The notes below the pieces were generated by a model that worked only from the letters and a program-made list of their open reading frames with translations, was not told where the DNA came from and ran no database searches. Both the position numbers and the translations under genes were made by a program. A stretch of 64,000 nucleotides of DNA from Bufo bufo (lineage: Eukaryota > Chordata > Amphibia > Anura > Bufonidae), in assembly GCF_905171765.1 (NCBI RefSeq), contig NC_053391.1, positions 191,900,559 to 191,964,558 on the forward strand, read 5' to 3'. Shown piece after piece: positions 53,786-64,000 of the stretch; within the stretch, counting starts at the first letter, position 1, and every line of letters begins with the position of its first letter.

Positions 53786-54214
53786 CATCATCCATCCACC
53801 CCAAAAGTCACTCTGTCTTCCCCCTCAAGTGCCTCCATCAGCCCCCAATCTCATATATAACAAATACTCACCCCGCTGTCTCTCCCACGCCGCCTGCTCT
53901 CTGAGTCCTCTCTTCCTTCCACGAAGTAATCGGCCGGTCACGCATGCGCAGATCTATTTTGCTTTTTGCTGCGCTTCAACGCGGCTCAAAGGAAAATAGA
54001 TCTGCGCATGCGCGGACGGCCCGGAGACGTGCGCGATCTCGATGAGAATTGCAGCCGCCACTAGATCACCAGGGAAGGAGTGCGCAAGCGCGGCCAATGG
54101 ATGCGGCCGGCTAGCCGCGGCCGTATCCATGGGCAGCGCTTATAAACTAGTCATTTCGGATTTGGAATTTATAAAAGAATAGTATTTTTTTTTTAATAAG
54201 TTGTATTAACAGTA
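53786..54214. other. Spacer between satellites, with an inverted repeat
   Basis: At 53944-54013 catgcgcagatctatttt is mirrored by aaaatagatctgcgcatg around a 34 bp loop. The rest is mixed and GC-rich with no supported gene; it may belong to the repeat whose end lies at 57112. Confidence 0.45.
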
Positions 54215-55129
54215 TATATGTCTATATATGTGGTGAGTGCGTATGTGAGTCCATCCATGTATGTGATGAGTGGGTGTATGAGTGCATCAATGTATGTGGT
54301 GAGTCCCAACTGTATAAATGCATCCATATATGTGGTCAGTGCGTGTATGAGTGCATCCATGTATGTGGTGAGTGCGTCCATGTATGTGGTGAGTGCGTGT
54401 ATGAGTGCATCCATGTATGTGGTGAGTGTGTGTATAAGTGGGTCCATGTATGTGGTGAGTGCCTGTATGACTGTATCCATGTATGTGGTGAGTGCGTGTA
54501 TGAGTGCGTCCATGTATGTGGTGAGTGCCTGTGTGAGTGTATCCATGTATGTGGTGAGTGCGTGTATGAGTGCGTCCATGTATGTAGTGAGTGCCTGTGT
54601 GAGTGTATCCATGTATGTGGTGAGTGCGTGTATGACTGCGTCCATGTATGTGGTGAGTGCCTGTATGAGTGCGTCCATGTATGTGGTGAGTGCGTATAGG
54701 AGTGCGTCTATGTATGTGGTAAGTGCGTCCATGTATGTGGTGAGTGCGTGTATGAGTGCATCCATGTATGTGGTGAGTGTGTGTATGAGTGCATCCATGT
54801 ATGTGGTGAGTGTGTGTATAAGTGGGTCCATGTATGTGGTGAGTGCCTGTATGACTGTATCCATGTATGTGGTGAGTGCGTGTATGAGTGCGTCCATGTA
54901 TGTAGTGAGTGCCTGTGTGAGTGTATCCATGTATGTGGTGAGTGCGTGTATGACTGCGTCCATGTATGTGGTGAGTGCCTGTATGACTGCGTCCATGTAA
55001 GTGGTGAGTGCATGTATGAGTGCGTCCATGTATGTGGTTAGGGCCTGTATGAGTGCGTCCATGTATTTGGTGAGTGCATGTATTAGTGCGTCCATGTATG
55101 TGGTAAGTGCCTGTATGAGTGCGTCCATG
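54215..55129. repeat. 33-bp tandem array, left part
   Basis: About 27 units of tccatgtatgtggtgagtgc followed by a variable gtgtatgagtgcg. Because 33 is divisible by three and the unit lacks stops in several frames, long frames appear on both strands. A few short units drop 12 bp. A Tc1 element splits it from the right part. Confidence 0.95.
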
Positions 55130-55131
55130 TA

Positions 55132-56774
55132 CAGTCAGGTCCATAAATATTGGCACATCAACACAATTCTAACATTTTTTTACTCTATACACCACCACAA
55201 TGGATTTGAAATGAAACAAACAAGATGTGCTTTAACTGCAGACCGTCAGCTTTAATTTGAGGGTATTTACATCCAAATCAGGTGAACAGTTCAGGAATTA
55301 CAACAGTTTGCATATGTGCCTCCCACTTGTTAAGGGACCAAATGTAATGGGACAATTGGCTTCTCAGCTGTTCCATGGCCAGGTGTGTGTTATTCCCTCA
55401 TTATCCCAATTGCAATGAGCAGATAAAAGGTCCAGAGTTCATTTCAAGTGTGTTATTTGCATTTGGAATCTGTTGCTGTCAACTCTCAAGATGAGATCCA
55501 AAGAGCTGTCACTATCAGTGAAGCAAGCCATCATTAGGCTGAAAAAACAAAACAAACCCATCAGAGAGATAGCAAAAACATTAGGCGTGGCCAAAACAAC
55601 TGTTTGGAATATTCTTAAAAAGAAGGAACACACTAGTCAGCTCAGCAACACCAAAAGACCCGGAAGACCACTGAAAACAACTGTGATGGATGACCGAAGA
55701 ATTCTTTCCCTGGTGAAGAAAACACCCTTCACAACAGTTGGCCAGATCAAGAACACTCTCCAGGAGGTAGATGTATGTGTGTTAAAGTAAACAATCAAGA
55801 GAAGACTTCACCAGAATGAATACAGAGGGTTAACCACAAGATGTAAACCATTGGTGAGCCTCAAAAACAGGAAGGCCAGATTAGAGTTTGCCAAACGACA
55901 TCTGAAAAAGCCTTCACAGTTCTTGAACAACATCCTATGGACAGATGAGAACAAGATCAACTTGTACCAGAGTGATGGGAAGAGAAGAGTATGGAAAAGG
56001 AAAGGAACTGCTCATGATCCTAAGCATACCACCTCATCAGTGAAGCATGGTGGTGGTAGTGTCATGGCGTGGGCATGTATGGCTGCCAATGGAACTGGTT
56101 CTCTTGTATTTATTGATGATGTGACTGCTGACAAAAGCAGCAGGATGAATTCTGAAGTGTTTCGGGCAATATTATCTGCTCATATTCAGCCAAATGCTTC
56201 AGAACTCATTGGACGGCGCTTCACAATGACAATGACCCAAAGCATACTGCAAAACCAACCAAAGAGTTTTTTAAGGGAAAGAAGTGGAATGTTATGCAAT
56301 GGCCAAGTCAATCACCTGACCTGAATCCGATTAGGCAAGCATTTCACTTGCTGAATACAAAACTGAAGGGAAAATGCCCCAAGAACAAGCAGGAACTGAA
56401 GATAGTTGCAGTAGAGACCTGGCAGAGCATCACCAGGGATGAAACCCAGCGTCTGGTGATGTCTATGCGTTCCAGACTTCAGGCTGTAATTGACTGCAAA
56501 GGATTTGCAACCAAGTATTAAAAAGTGAAAGTTTGATTTATGATTATTATTCTTTCCCATTACTTTTGGTTCCTCAACAAGTGGGAGGCACATATGCAAA
56601 CTGTTGTAATTCCTACACCGTTCACCTGATTTGGATGTAAATACCCTCAAATTAAAGCTCACAGTCTGCAGTTAAAGCACATCTTGTTTGTTTAATTTCA
56701 AATCCATTGTGGTGGTGTATAGAGCCAAAAATGTTGGAATTGTGTCAATGTCCCAATATTTCTGGACCTGACTG
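55132..56774 (+). mobile_element. Tc1/mariner element inside the 33-bp array
   Basis: The ends cagtcaggtccataaatatt and aatatttctggacctgactg are inverted, with TA on both sides (55130-55131, 56775-56776). At 1643 bp it is full length. The transposase gene is on the + strand and broken. Confidence 0.93.
55491..56521 (+). pseudogene. Tc1-type transposase, frameshifted and lacking catalytic residues
   Basis: It starts MRSKELSLSVKQAIIRLKKQ with a clear helix-turn-helix (IREIAKTLGVAKTTVWNILK) and a KRPGRP hinge. The first frame ends at 55790. A second frame (from about 55851) has ILWTDENKINLY with the first catalytic aspartate and the HGGGSVMAWACM stretch. Near 56222-56260 the region of the second aspartate is out of frame by one base. 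The third frame has SPDLNPIRQAF, where the catalytic glutamate is arginine, and runs to TAA at 56519-56521. At least two frame changes plus the lost glutamate make it inactive. Confidence 0.88.
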
Positions 56775-57049
56775 TATGTGGTGAGTGCGTGTATGAGTGC
56801 GTCCATGTATGTGGTGAGTGCCTATATGAGTGCGTCCATGTATGTGATGAGTGCATCCATGTATGTGGTGAGAGCGTGTATGAGTGCGTCCATGTATGTG
56901 GTGGGTGCCTGTATGATGGCCTCCATGTATGTGGTGAGTGCCTATATGATGGCGTCCATATATGTGGTGATTGCCTATATGAGTGCGTCCATGTATGTGA
57001 TGAGTGCATCCATGTATGTGGTGAGAGCGTGTATGAGTGCGTCCAATAA
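56775..57049. repeat. 33-bp tandem array, right part
   Basis: About eight more units after the Tc1 element, with a higher-order pattern: 56790-56890 and 56968-57049 are nearly the same (gatgagtgcatccatgtatg and tggtgagagcgtgtatgag). Confidence 0.95.
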
Positions 57050-57112
57050 GTTGGGGAGGGGCCCTGCACAAAAATTTGCTGTGGGGCCCAGTCAGTTCTA
57101 GCTACGCCCCTG
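57050..57112. repeat. Right end of a 'AGGGGCGTAGCTA' repeat
   Basis: It ends tagctacgcccctg, the inverted form of the 43213 end. The inner text ggggcccagtcagttctagc suits the same family. Confidence 0.5.
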
Positions 57113-57396
57113 TAATAGTAAACTACTACTTTTTGTGGTAGAACTATTCACTACAATGGGGCCGCAAATAAAGGAAATGTCTCTGTGTGCATTATGTGTC
57201 CACAGGCTCGGACTCCCCTGCATAACGGAAACGGGACGGATCAGTTTTGCAGCCCATAGACTTCTATTATGACGGAATGAATAACGCATTCCGTCATAGA
57301 ATTGCGTTATGGTCCATGGTAACAGAATCCATAACGCAATTCACATTTTACCAGTAAACGAAACATGAACGAATTTCAAAATATGAAATTCGCTCA
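57113..57396. repeat. Short repeat mix
   Basis: It contains mirrored cgcattccgtcatag/tattatgacggaatg and cataacgcaattc/aattgcgttatg blocks and ends gaaattcgctcatctct, the tip of a hAT-type end like those at 27643 and 41041. Confidence 0.45.
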
Positions 57397-57397
57397 T

Positions 57398-57797
57398 CTC
57401 TACTGATGACCTATCCTAGGTCATCAGTATCTAATCAGTGGGGGTCTGACACCCAGAACCCCTGCCAATCAGCTGTTTGAGATGGCACCAGAGCCCCTGT
57501 GAGCTCAGCGGCCTTCTTGCAGCTTACCAAGCACAGCATCGTACATTGTATAGCGGCTGTGCTTGATATCGCACTTAGACCTATTTACTTCTATGGGGCT
57601 GAGCACGATACCAAGTACAGCCGCTATACAATGTACGGCACTGTTCTTGGTAAGCTATGAGAAGGCTGCAGCGCTAACTGGAGTGCTGGTGCCTTCTTAA
57701 ACAGCTGATTGACAGGGGTCCCGGGTGTCAGACCCCCACCAATCAGATCCTGAGGATAGGTCATCAGTATCAAAATCTTGGAAAACCTCTTTAAGCC
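57398..57797. mobile_element. Palindromic MITE-like repeat
   Basis: The arms mirror each other around 57595: ctgatgacctatcctagg and cctgaggataggtcatcag, gggggtctgacaccca and tgtcagacccccac, ttgtatagcggctgt and acagccgctatacaa. A related, diverged copy is within 6707-7414. Confidence 0.75.
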
Positions 57798-59891
57798 CTT
57801 ACCTCCGCACCCCTGACAGCTCATAAATACTCATATAAGCAGAATTCTTATCAATTTGAACATATGCCACCTACCTAAACATTGTTGTATGCCAAGTATC
57901 CCCTTCCTGACAACAGAATTCCCTAATTCCCAGTGACCTCTTCCAGCAGGATAATGCGTCCCTCCACACTGCGTCACAAAGCGGTTCCTGGGAAACTGAA
58001 AAAAAAATTGGTGCATTTTTGGAGTGAAACTATGCCAAGTTATAGATGGTTTAATTACACTAGGCTTTTTTTGCGCACAGACACATTTTTGGCACACAGA
58101 GAAAATTCAGGTGCATGGACAAATTTTTTATGCACAAATGAAATTTTTGTGTAAATCTAGCGAAAGACTTACGGTATTCCAAGGTCCATGCACCAGAATA
58201 GTAAATCTGTCTAATATGAAGACTGTGATTTGTATTCTTGGCAAAGTACAACAGTATAAATAAATCTACCCCCAATATGTTTATTGCTTTATAAAGAACA
58301 CTACTGCTTATGAATAACAGTGTATTGGAAAGACAATGTTCAAAACTATGAAGGAAAAGGGATCATCAGGGTAACATCAAGGGCTGGGAAAAGAAGAATG
58401 AATGTATTTCTCATGGAAAAGTGCAGCGAAGGGGAGTGGTGCACAAGAGTCTAGACATCTATTGTAAGCCTTGCATTCAGAAATACAATGGGAGGTCAGA
58501 GAAAGACCTCTCAGCTATATCTTAGAAGGGCCTACCCTTTTTCCATTTAGCCAGTTTTATGAATGGATTGTTCTCAGGCAATTTAGAATTGTTTCTGAAA
58601 ATAGAATTGAATCAGCATTTCTACATTTCTGTATATGTTCCTATGAAAGCATGATTACCAGTTGAGTTGGTGGAAGTACTTAAAGCAGTTGACCCCCTTG
58701 CAAGAGCAGAATTTGGCCCCTTTCCACTACTCCAGAAGTTAAGGCTAGGTTCACATTTGTGGCTGTGCTCTTCGGTAGGCTGTTCTAGCATAGAATGCCA
58801 GGAATCGGCCGCTATGCTGCCCTGGACTGCTGATTTCAGTGGGCTGTCACTTCTGGTCTAGGATTCAGTACTTTTAAAGCACTGACAGGCTGATCCCTGC
58901 GCATTCTGTGAGACAGGTGAATCTGATGGGACTTGTCTCCACTTCTTCCACCACCTCCTGATTGTACAGGTTTTGCACACACAGGTTTTGCACACACAAA
59001 ATATCAGCTTTCATGCGTCCTGCAAATGCTGCACACTGATCAGTACCATCTCTAACTGATCACATCTGTGCTCAGTTTTCCATGCAGGCTTTTTTCTTTT
59101 TTACTGTAGGAAATTTGGTTACCAAATTGTTATACATTTTTTCCATTTCTTTTTTTGTTACTAAATTATCTTTTTCTTTTATTTTTTTCTTCCTCCTAAA
59201 TTATATTTTACATTTATTACAGTCCCTTCATGTGTACAAATCACATTATACGCCCCCCTGTGAATAAATAAAATGAACTACTAACTCTACACATGTTGAA
59301 TCACACACTTTACACACCTCTCCAAAAAATAAAATGGTCCAATCATCCCAAAGACGGTATAAAGCTGAGGAGGCATGAATTATCATTGCCTCTGACACTG
59401 ATATGGCAAATGACGGAGAAGAGGATGTCCAGCGTTGAGGGACCATCAAGAAGGTGCCCCAGGACAACAGCCAAGCCAAAAATGGTCCCATATGGACCCC
59501 ACCCCCCTGAGGTTTATTAGCCTCAAATTCAGCATCTCGTTAATCTAGGTTGACACTGTGGGCTTCACAGAACATGATTTTTTCAAAATATTCTTCTCTG
59601 AAGATTTTGTAAATTTTATGGTTGCCAAAACTAATTTATATGCACAGAAATTTATTGCCCAACATCCAAGATCATCATTTGCTTGACCCCAGAGGTGGAG
59701 CCCAGTAAAGGAAGCAGAGATTATAACTTTTTGTGGTCTTGTGCTGCATATGGGCCTTGTAGAAAAGGTACAGTGTAGCATTTCAAAAGTATTGGAGTAA
59801 AAACATTTTGTACCACACTCCAATTTACTGTATGACCATGACCTGAAAATGATTAAAAAAATGTGAACATTTTTACATTGTAATGATAATG
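57798..59891. other. Mostly single-copy-looking sequence
   Basis: No exon with convincing splice sites was found. A truncated MITE end (taaggctaggttcacattt) lies at 58739, a short duplication (caggttttgcacacacaggt) at 58966-58990 and a T-rich stretch at 59085-59220. Confidence 0.4.
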
Positions 59892-59899
59892 CACAATGC

Positions 59900-60938
59900 C
59901 AGGGGCGGACACAGACAGTAGAGGGCCCCTGTGCAAAGAATGTGCCTGGGCCCCCACCCTCCCAAAACCACACATACAGACATAAACATATACAATACGT
60001 GCATAATCCTGGAAGACCAAGGAGCATATAAGGCTGCATAGTGCTTTTGGCCAACAATGTGTCATGCAACCAAGGATCACAGCAGAACAATGCTGCAATG
60101 CATTGCCACAGCCACCTTGTGGTGCTAGCCTAAGGGACCATTTAGACGGCCATATGTGTTTTGCAGTTTGCAAATTGCGGATCCGCAAAACACGGAGACT
60201 GCCCACGTGCGTCCTATGATATAAAATGACGATTCTTGTCCGCAATTCCAGCTGATTCCGGTGCGGCCGCGTCACTTCGGTATAGACTTTTCGCAAGGTA
60301 TCGACATCTGGCAGAACACAGGCACTCTTTTACATTACATTACATACAGATCCCTTCCTCACCTCCTGGCTGTATTGCTGGTTCTTGTGTCCTCAGCCAG
60401 GCTCCTCCCCCTCTCAGTAGCAGGGCTCGGTCTTCACACAGCAGCAGCCCTTCCTTCTAGCAGAGCTGGCTCATTGGAGGAGAGGCTGTCGGTTCTTTTG
60501 AGTGACAGTTTGTAGACCAATCAGCTCTCCTGGTCAGTAAGGTTGGGTCCACAAGGTCCTATTTTTGATAAAATCGCGGCAAAATGCGGTGTTTTTTGCC
60601 TAGATTTTTAAAAAATCAGACCCTGTGGATCCAGCCTTACTGACCAGGAGTCCTGATTACACTATAACCTGCCAGCCCTCCTATGAATCAGCGCTGCTAT
60701 TGAGCCCCTGACCAGCAGATCATCTCTCAGTCCCTCTGAAGTTCAGGAAGGGGGCCCCACTGCAGCCAGCTACTTTTCCTACTGTGTGCAATCGCACAGT
60801 GGGAGGAGCTTACCGGCAACTCATAAAACTGATTTGTTAGTCACGATCTCCCCAGTGGGCCAGTCCAGGCTGGGCCCCCCTCACACTCTGGGCCCCTGTG
60901 CAGCTGAACCAGCTGCACAGGCGGTATGTCCGCCCCTG
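59900..60938. mobile_element. hAT-type non-autonomous element
   Basis: The 8 bp target duplication cacaatgc flanks it (59892-59899, 60939-60946). The ends caggggcggacacagac and gtatgtccgcccctg are inverted. The interior has no transposase; it holds a truncated MITE (about 60129-60250) and a complete short MITE (60541-60638). Confidence 0.88.
60541..60638. mobile_element. 98-bp MITE nested in the hAT element
   Basis: The ends aggttgggtccacaaggtc and accctgtggatccagcctt are inverted, with ttttgataaaatcgcggca between. Extremely short. Mirrored gatcagctctcctggtcagtaa and ttactgaccaggag blocks flank it. Confidence 0.6.
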
Positions 60939-60946
60939 CACAATGC

Positions 60947-61399
60947 CCACCCTTTAAAACTAGGCCAGTTCTTGATCTCTTTAACACCAAGTTTGTTGAG
61001 GTGTCCCTTGAACGTTTTCAAGGGAGGGTAAAATTCTGCCATTACCTGCCCAACAAAAGGGCAAGATTTGGTATTAAAGTGTGTAAGCTATGTGAGAATA
61101 TCTCTAGGAACACACACAGGTTCTGGGTTTATGAAGAGGGGGACATACAGATTGAACACTATGAATGCCAACAGTCCTAGGAGTTATTGGGAAAACAGTG
61201 TAGGACTTACTGCATGACTTACATGACCAGGGTTACCACTTCTATATGGATAAGTATTACACCAGCAGTCCACTGTTTAAATCCCTAAGTTCCAGAGGTA
61301 CTGTATCTTGAGCAGAGTATGCAAAAATCATAGAAGCCTCCCTAGGTCTCTGCTTGGCAACCACTCAGAAAGGGAGACAGCAAGGATCTCCTCAAAGAG
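60947..61399. other. Possible decayed piggyBac-like coding fragment
   Basis: From about 60967 to 61180 the + strand reads KTRPVLDLFNTKF, then a frame change, RVKFCHYLPNKRARFGIKVCKLCE. The latter resembles the 'lPnKP.ryGiK...lcd' signature of piggyBac transposases. Stops and the short length show it is a remnant. I base this on the motif alone. Confidence 0.45.
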
Positions 61400-62540
61400 A
61401 ACATGTTGGTAGTTAATGCGAAATAGAGCTCAAAAACCATTCTACCAAAATCTGCCTTCCAAAAACCATATGGTGCACCTACCCTTCTGAGCCCTGCTGT
61501 GTGCCTATAAAACATCTATGACCACTTATGCATGTTACCATATTTAGAAGAAAATGTATAACCAACTGTGGGATGTTACCTTGTGTAAAAGTAAAAAAAT
61601 TAGGCCCCAACTCAACATTTTATTGTACAAAAATTAATTTTTCATTGTCATAGCCAAGTGTTCATAAATTATCTGAAATGCCTGTTGGGTAAAAGTGTGC
61701 ACTACACCCCTTGAGAAATTCATTGGAGGTGCATTTTCTAAAATGGTGGGTGGCTGTTGAATGGGTACCTCAGGGTCTTTTCAAATACGACATAGTAGGC
61801 AAAAACCATTCCAGCAAAACCTGGCCTCCAAAAACCATATGGCGCTCCTTCCCTTATGGTGCCCTACTGTGGGCCCATGTGGGGTGCTTCTGTAAAGTGC
61901 AGAATCAGGGAAATAAATATTGAGGTTTGTTTTGCTGTTAACCTTCGCCGTGTTACAAGAAAAATGGATTTCAATGGAAAATCTTTTTTAAAAAATGAAA
62001 TTTTTAAATTTCACCTCTATTTTGCTTTAATTCCTTTACTAAACACATAAAGCTTAGTAAAGTTTCTGAAATTAGTTTTGAATAATGTGAGAGGTGTAGT
62101 TTCTAAAATGAGGTAATTTACCGGTGGTTTCTATTATGTACGTTCCTCAAAGTCACTTCAGAATTGAATTGCTCCACTAAACATTTCCTGAAAATTTGAA
62201 AAATTGCTTCTAAAATTCAAAGTCCTCTAAAAAGTCCTAAACATAAAAAAAAAATGCCATTAAAATGATGCCAATAAACTAGATACATGGTAAATGTTAA
62301 TTAATAAGTATGAGGTATCACCATCTGTCTTAAAAGCAGAGAAATTCAAATAATTTTTCAAACCTTTCTGTAAGATTTTTGACTCTTTGTATAAATAAAA
62401 GTAAAACATATCAACTCAAATTTACCACTCACATGAAGTATGTTGTGTCTTGAGAAAAGTATCTCAGAATGGTTTAGATAAGTAAAACCATTCCAAAAGC
62501 TATTACCACTTAATCTGACAAGTGTTGTTTTTTTTCTGCA
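61400..62540. repeat. Decayed copy of a large frog-type interspersed repeat
   Basis: Phrases such as ccaaaaaccatatggcgctc, gggtgcttctgtaaagtgca, gtagtttctaaaatgaggt and ctcagaatggtttagataag follow an order I know from a repeat widespread in frog genomes (from memory). Two near-duplicate phrases (61440-61500 and 61800-61880) suggest partial duplication. Confidence 0.5.
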
Positions 62541-63360
62541 TGCCAGTCAACTACATCATACAAATCTGTACAATGACTCTCCTTGGTGACTGGCTGAATT
62601 CCTTCCAGGTTTTGGCAGCAGAGAGGATAAAAGCTGTTAGTTATATTGTGTGGCATTTACTTCAAATTAAAGAGATGGATGTAATGTAACTGTTTATTGC
62701 TCTATTGCGTATGTGTTAAAAAGATTTTATCTGCCAGGCAGTGGTTGTTCTTTAATATGTATGAGTTATGAACAACGCCTGGGAGCAAGAAGAACTCCTA
62801 GAATTAGGGGAGTAATATAACCAGTGCAGTATTTTTGGCTAAGAACTGGTTGTCATTGTATGATACAGTCATCTCTCTGTAGTTTCTCATACATTAATAA
62901 TAGAAACAAAACACAAAAGGAAATTTGCCTGTGGGCTGACAGTCTTAATCAGTTTTGCATTGTTAAATTAGAATAATTACTCCAGGTCTGTGGGTCCTCT
63001 AGCACCGAGGTCCTTTGGCTAACCTCCCAGCTATACAAAACAACACTTTTAATATGGCAATCTCAGTCATCACTGCATATTTATGAAAATATTATTAAAG
63101 GCTAGCATAAAAAAGTGATAAACCCCAGAAACAGTTATACAAGAAGTAGGCTTGTCCTCTTCTGCGCCTCACAAGTGCTGTGTCAGAATGTGGATCTAAG
63201 CATGTATGTGGCATACAGGCAGCTCATGAAGCTGCTATGTAGTACTTTTGAATGGAGGACCATATCAAAGGCAGAAGCAGCCCAGACTTGCCTTGCTCCT
63301 TCTACCTATGGCCTGTATGAATCTGCATAGGAAGCCTAGAGGTGTTTAATGACCTCTTAG
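62541..63360. other. Single-copy-looking sequence, no feature seen
   Basis: About 820 bp with no supported exon or RNA gene. Confidence 0.4.
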
Positions 63361-63365
63361 GGAAC

Positions 63366-63430
63366 ATTTTATATAAAAAATATATATATATAAAAAAAAA
63401 ATATATATATATATATTAAAATAATAAAAT
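63366..63430. repeat. AT-rich microsatellite
   Basis: Interrupted (TA)n and A runs. Confidence 0.8.
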
Positions 63431-63521
63431 GCAAATAAGAGAAAACAAATAAAAATGTCCACACCAACTGAAACTACTACCATAGTCGCCCTGATAACGT
63501 AAACTATACATACTGTATATA

Positions 63522-63800
63522 CAGTCCTGATCAAAAGTTTAAGAACACTTGAAAAATGGCAAAAATCATATTTTACATTGTTGGATCTTAACAAGGTTCC
63601 AAGTAGAGCTTCAACATGCTTCAACATTTCAGTTTATTCGTTGTTTTCATTAAATTGAATGCTCAAAAAATGTTTTGTCTCACTCCCATTTCTTCTTGTT
63701 GCATGTTGAAGCTCTACTTGGAACCTTGTTACGATCCAGCCATGCTAAATATGATTTTTTTGCCATTTTTCAAGTGGTCTTAAACTTTTGATCAGGACTG
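63522..63800. mobile_element. Tc1/mariner-type MITE (279 bp)
   Basis: The inverted ends cagtcctgatcaaaagttta and aacttttgatcaggactg extend with few changes over about 80 bp each. The TA target lies on both sides (63520-63521, 63801-63802). No coding capacity. Confidence 0.9.
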
Positions 63801-63897
63801 TATATCCAAATGACCAACACAAAATAGAGAACCCATTTTAATAGTTTAAATTGGTGTCATTTTGCATATTTTTATATTGGTGTCAATTTACATATTT

Positions 63898-64000
63898 AAC
63901 CCCTTAAGGATATTTCACCTTAAGGACTTGGCCATTTTTTGCAAATCTGACCAGTGTCACTTTAAGTGCTGATAACTTTAAAATGCTTTGACTTATCCAG
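63898..64000. repeat. End of a 'CCCCTTAAGGA' repeat, cut by the window edge
   Basis: Starts ttaaccccttaaggatattt and continues gcaaatctgaccagtgtcac. It looks like the terminal part of the same repeat family as 61400-62540, in opposite orientation. Confidence 0.5.

Noticed and set aside
54193..55156. Long open frames (up to 311 codons) on both strands
   Set aside because: They follow from a 33 bp tandem unit without stops; no start context, no domain, and frames exist on both strands.

Overview
The window looks like a stretch of vertebrate nuclear genome, most likely from a frog or toad. It is intron-bearing and repeat-dense, with many classes of short inverted-repeat DNA transposons, Tc1/mariner and hAT elements, satellites, and one young Ty3/Gypsy chromovirus. 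Nothing prokaryotic is present. The species call is an inference from repeat style and from the one host gene.

The only host gene I can support is cdkn1a (p21, CDK inhibitor) on the + strand. Its main coding exon is at 19763-20092 (start codon 19768). A short last coding exon at 21420-21481 completes the PCNA-binding box and gives a 128-residue protein. About 5.1 kb upstream of the start codon, in a small island that is not visibly repetitive, lies a dense cluster of p53-type half-sites (14638-14706). It includes one full site matching the consensus at 20 of 20 positions with no spacer, and it sits beside a ZNF143-like motif and an AP-1 site. The untranslated first exon and the promoter could not be placed.

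Layout. 1-14.5 kb: mostly short inverted-repeat elements (MITEs), many with the pattern TWA|GG...CC|TWA, including a 2 kb foldback element at 9900-11884. 14.5-15.1 kb: the candidate regulatory island. 15.1-19.7 kb: a 2.4 kb TTAA-ended repeat and an internally deleted Tc1 element inside a TA microsatellite. 19.76-26 kb: cdkn1a and its probable 3' untranslated region. 27.6-39.2 kb: a decayed BED-finger hAT transposon, broken by a 774 bp insert with an 11 bp target duplication, by a full-length chromovirus (31116-36453, minus strand, target duplication gtatt) and by another TTAA-ended repeat. 40.3-43.1 kb: an old DNA transposon holding a MITE and a hAT element. 43.2-57.1 kb: a block of tandem arrays (40, 122, 20 and 33 bp units) invaded by three Tc1 elements, one of them carrying a hAT element, which itself holds a minisatellite and a MITE. 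57-64 kb: scattered repeats and single-copy-looking sequence.

The chromovirus is the best-preserved mobile element. Its LTRs differ at about four bases plus one TA unit. The gag/pol junction has a GGGAAAC slippery heptamer in the correct phase for -1 frameshifting. A 10-base primer-binding site beside the 5' LTR is complementary to the predicted RNA start, which indicates self-priming. Two visible lesions (loss of a zinc-knuckle cysteine and a UAG after the protease) suggest this copy is dead or dependent on helpers. All four Tc1 transposase genes in the window are broken.
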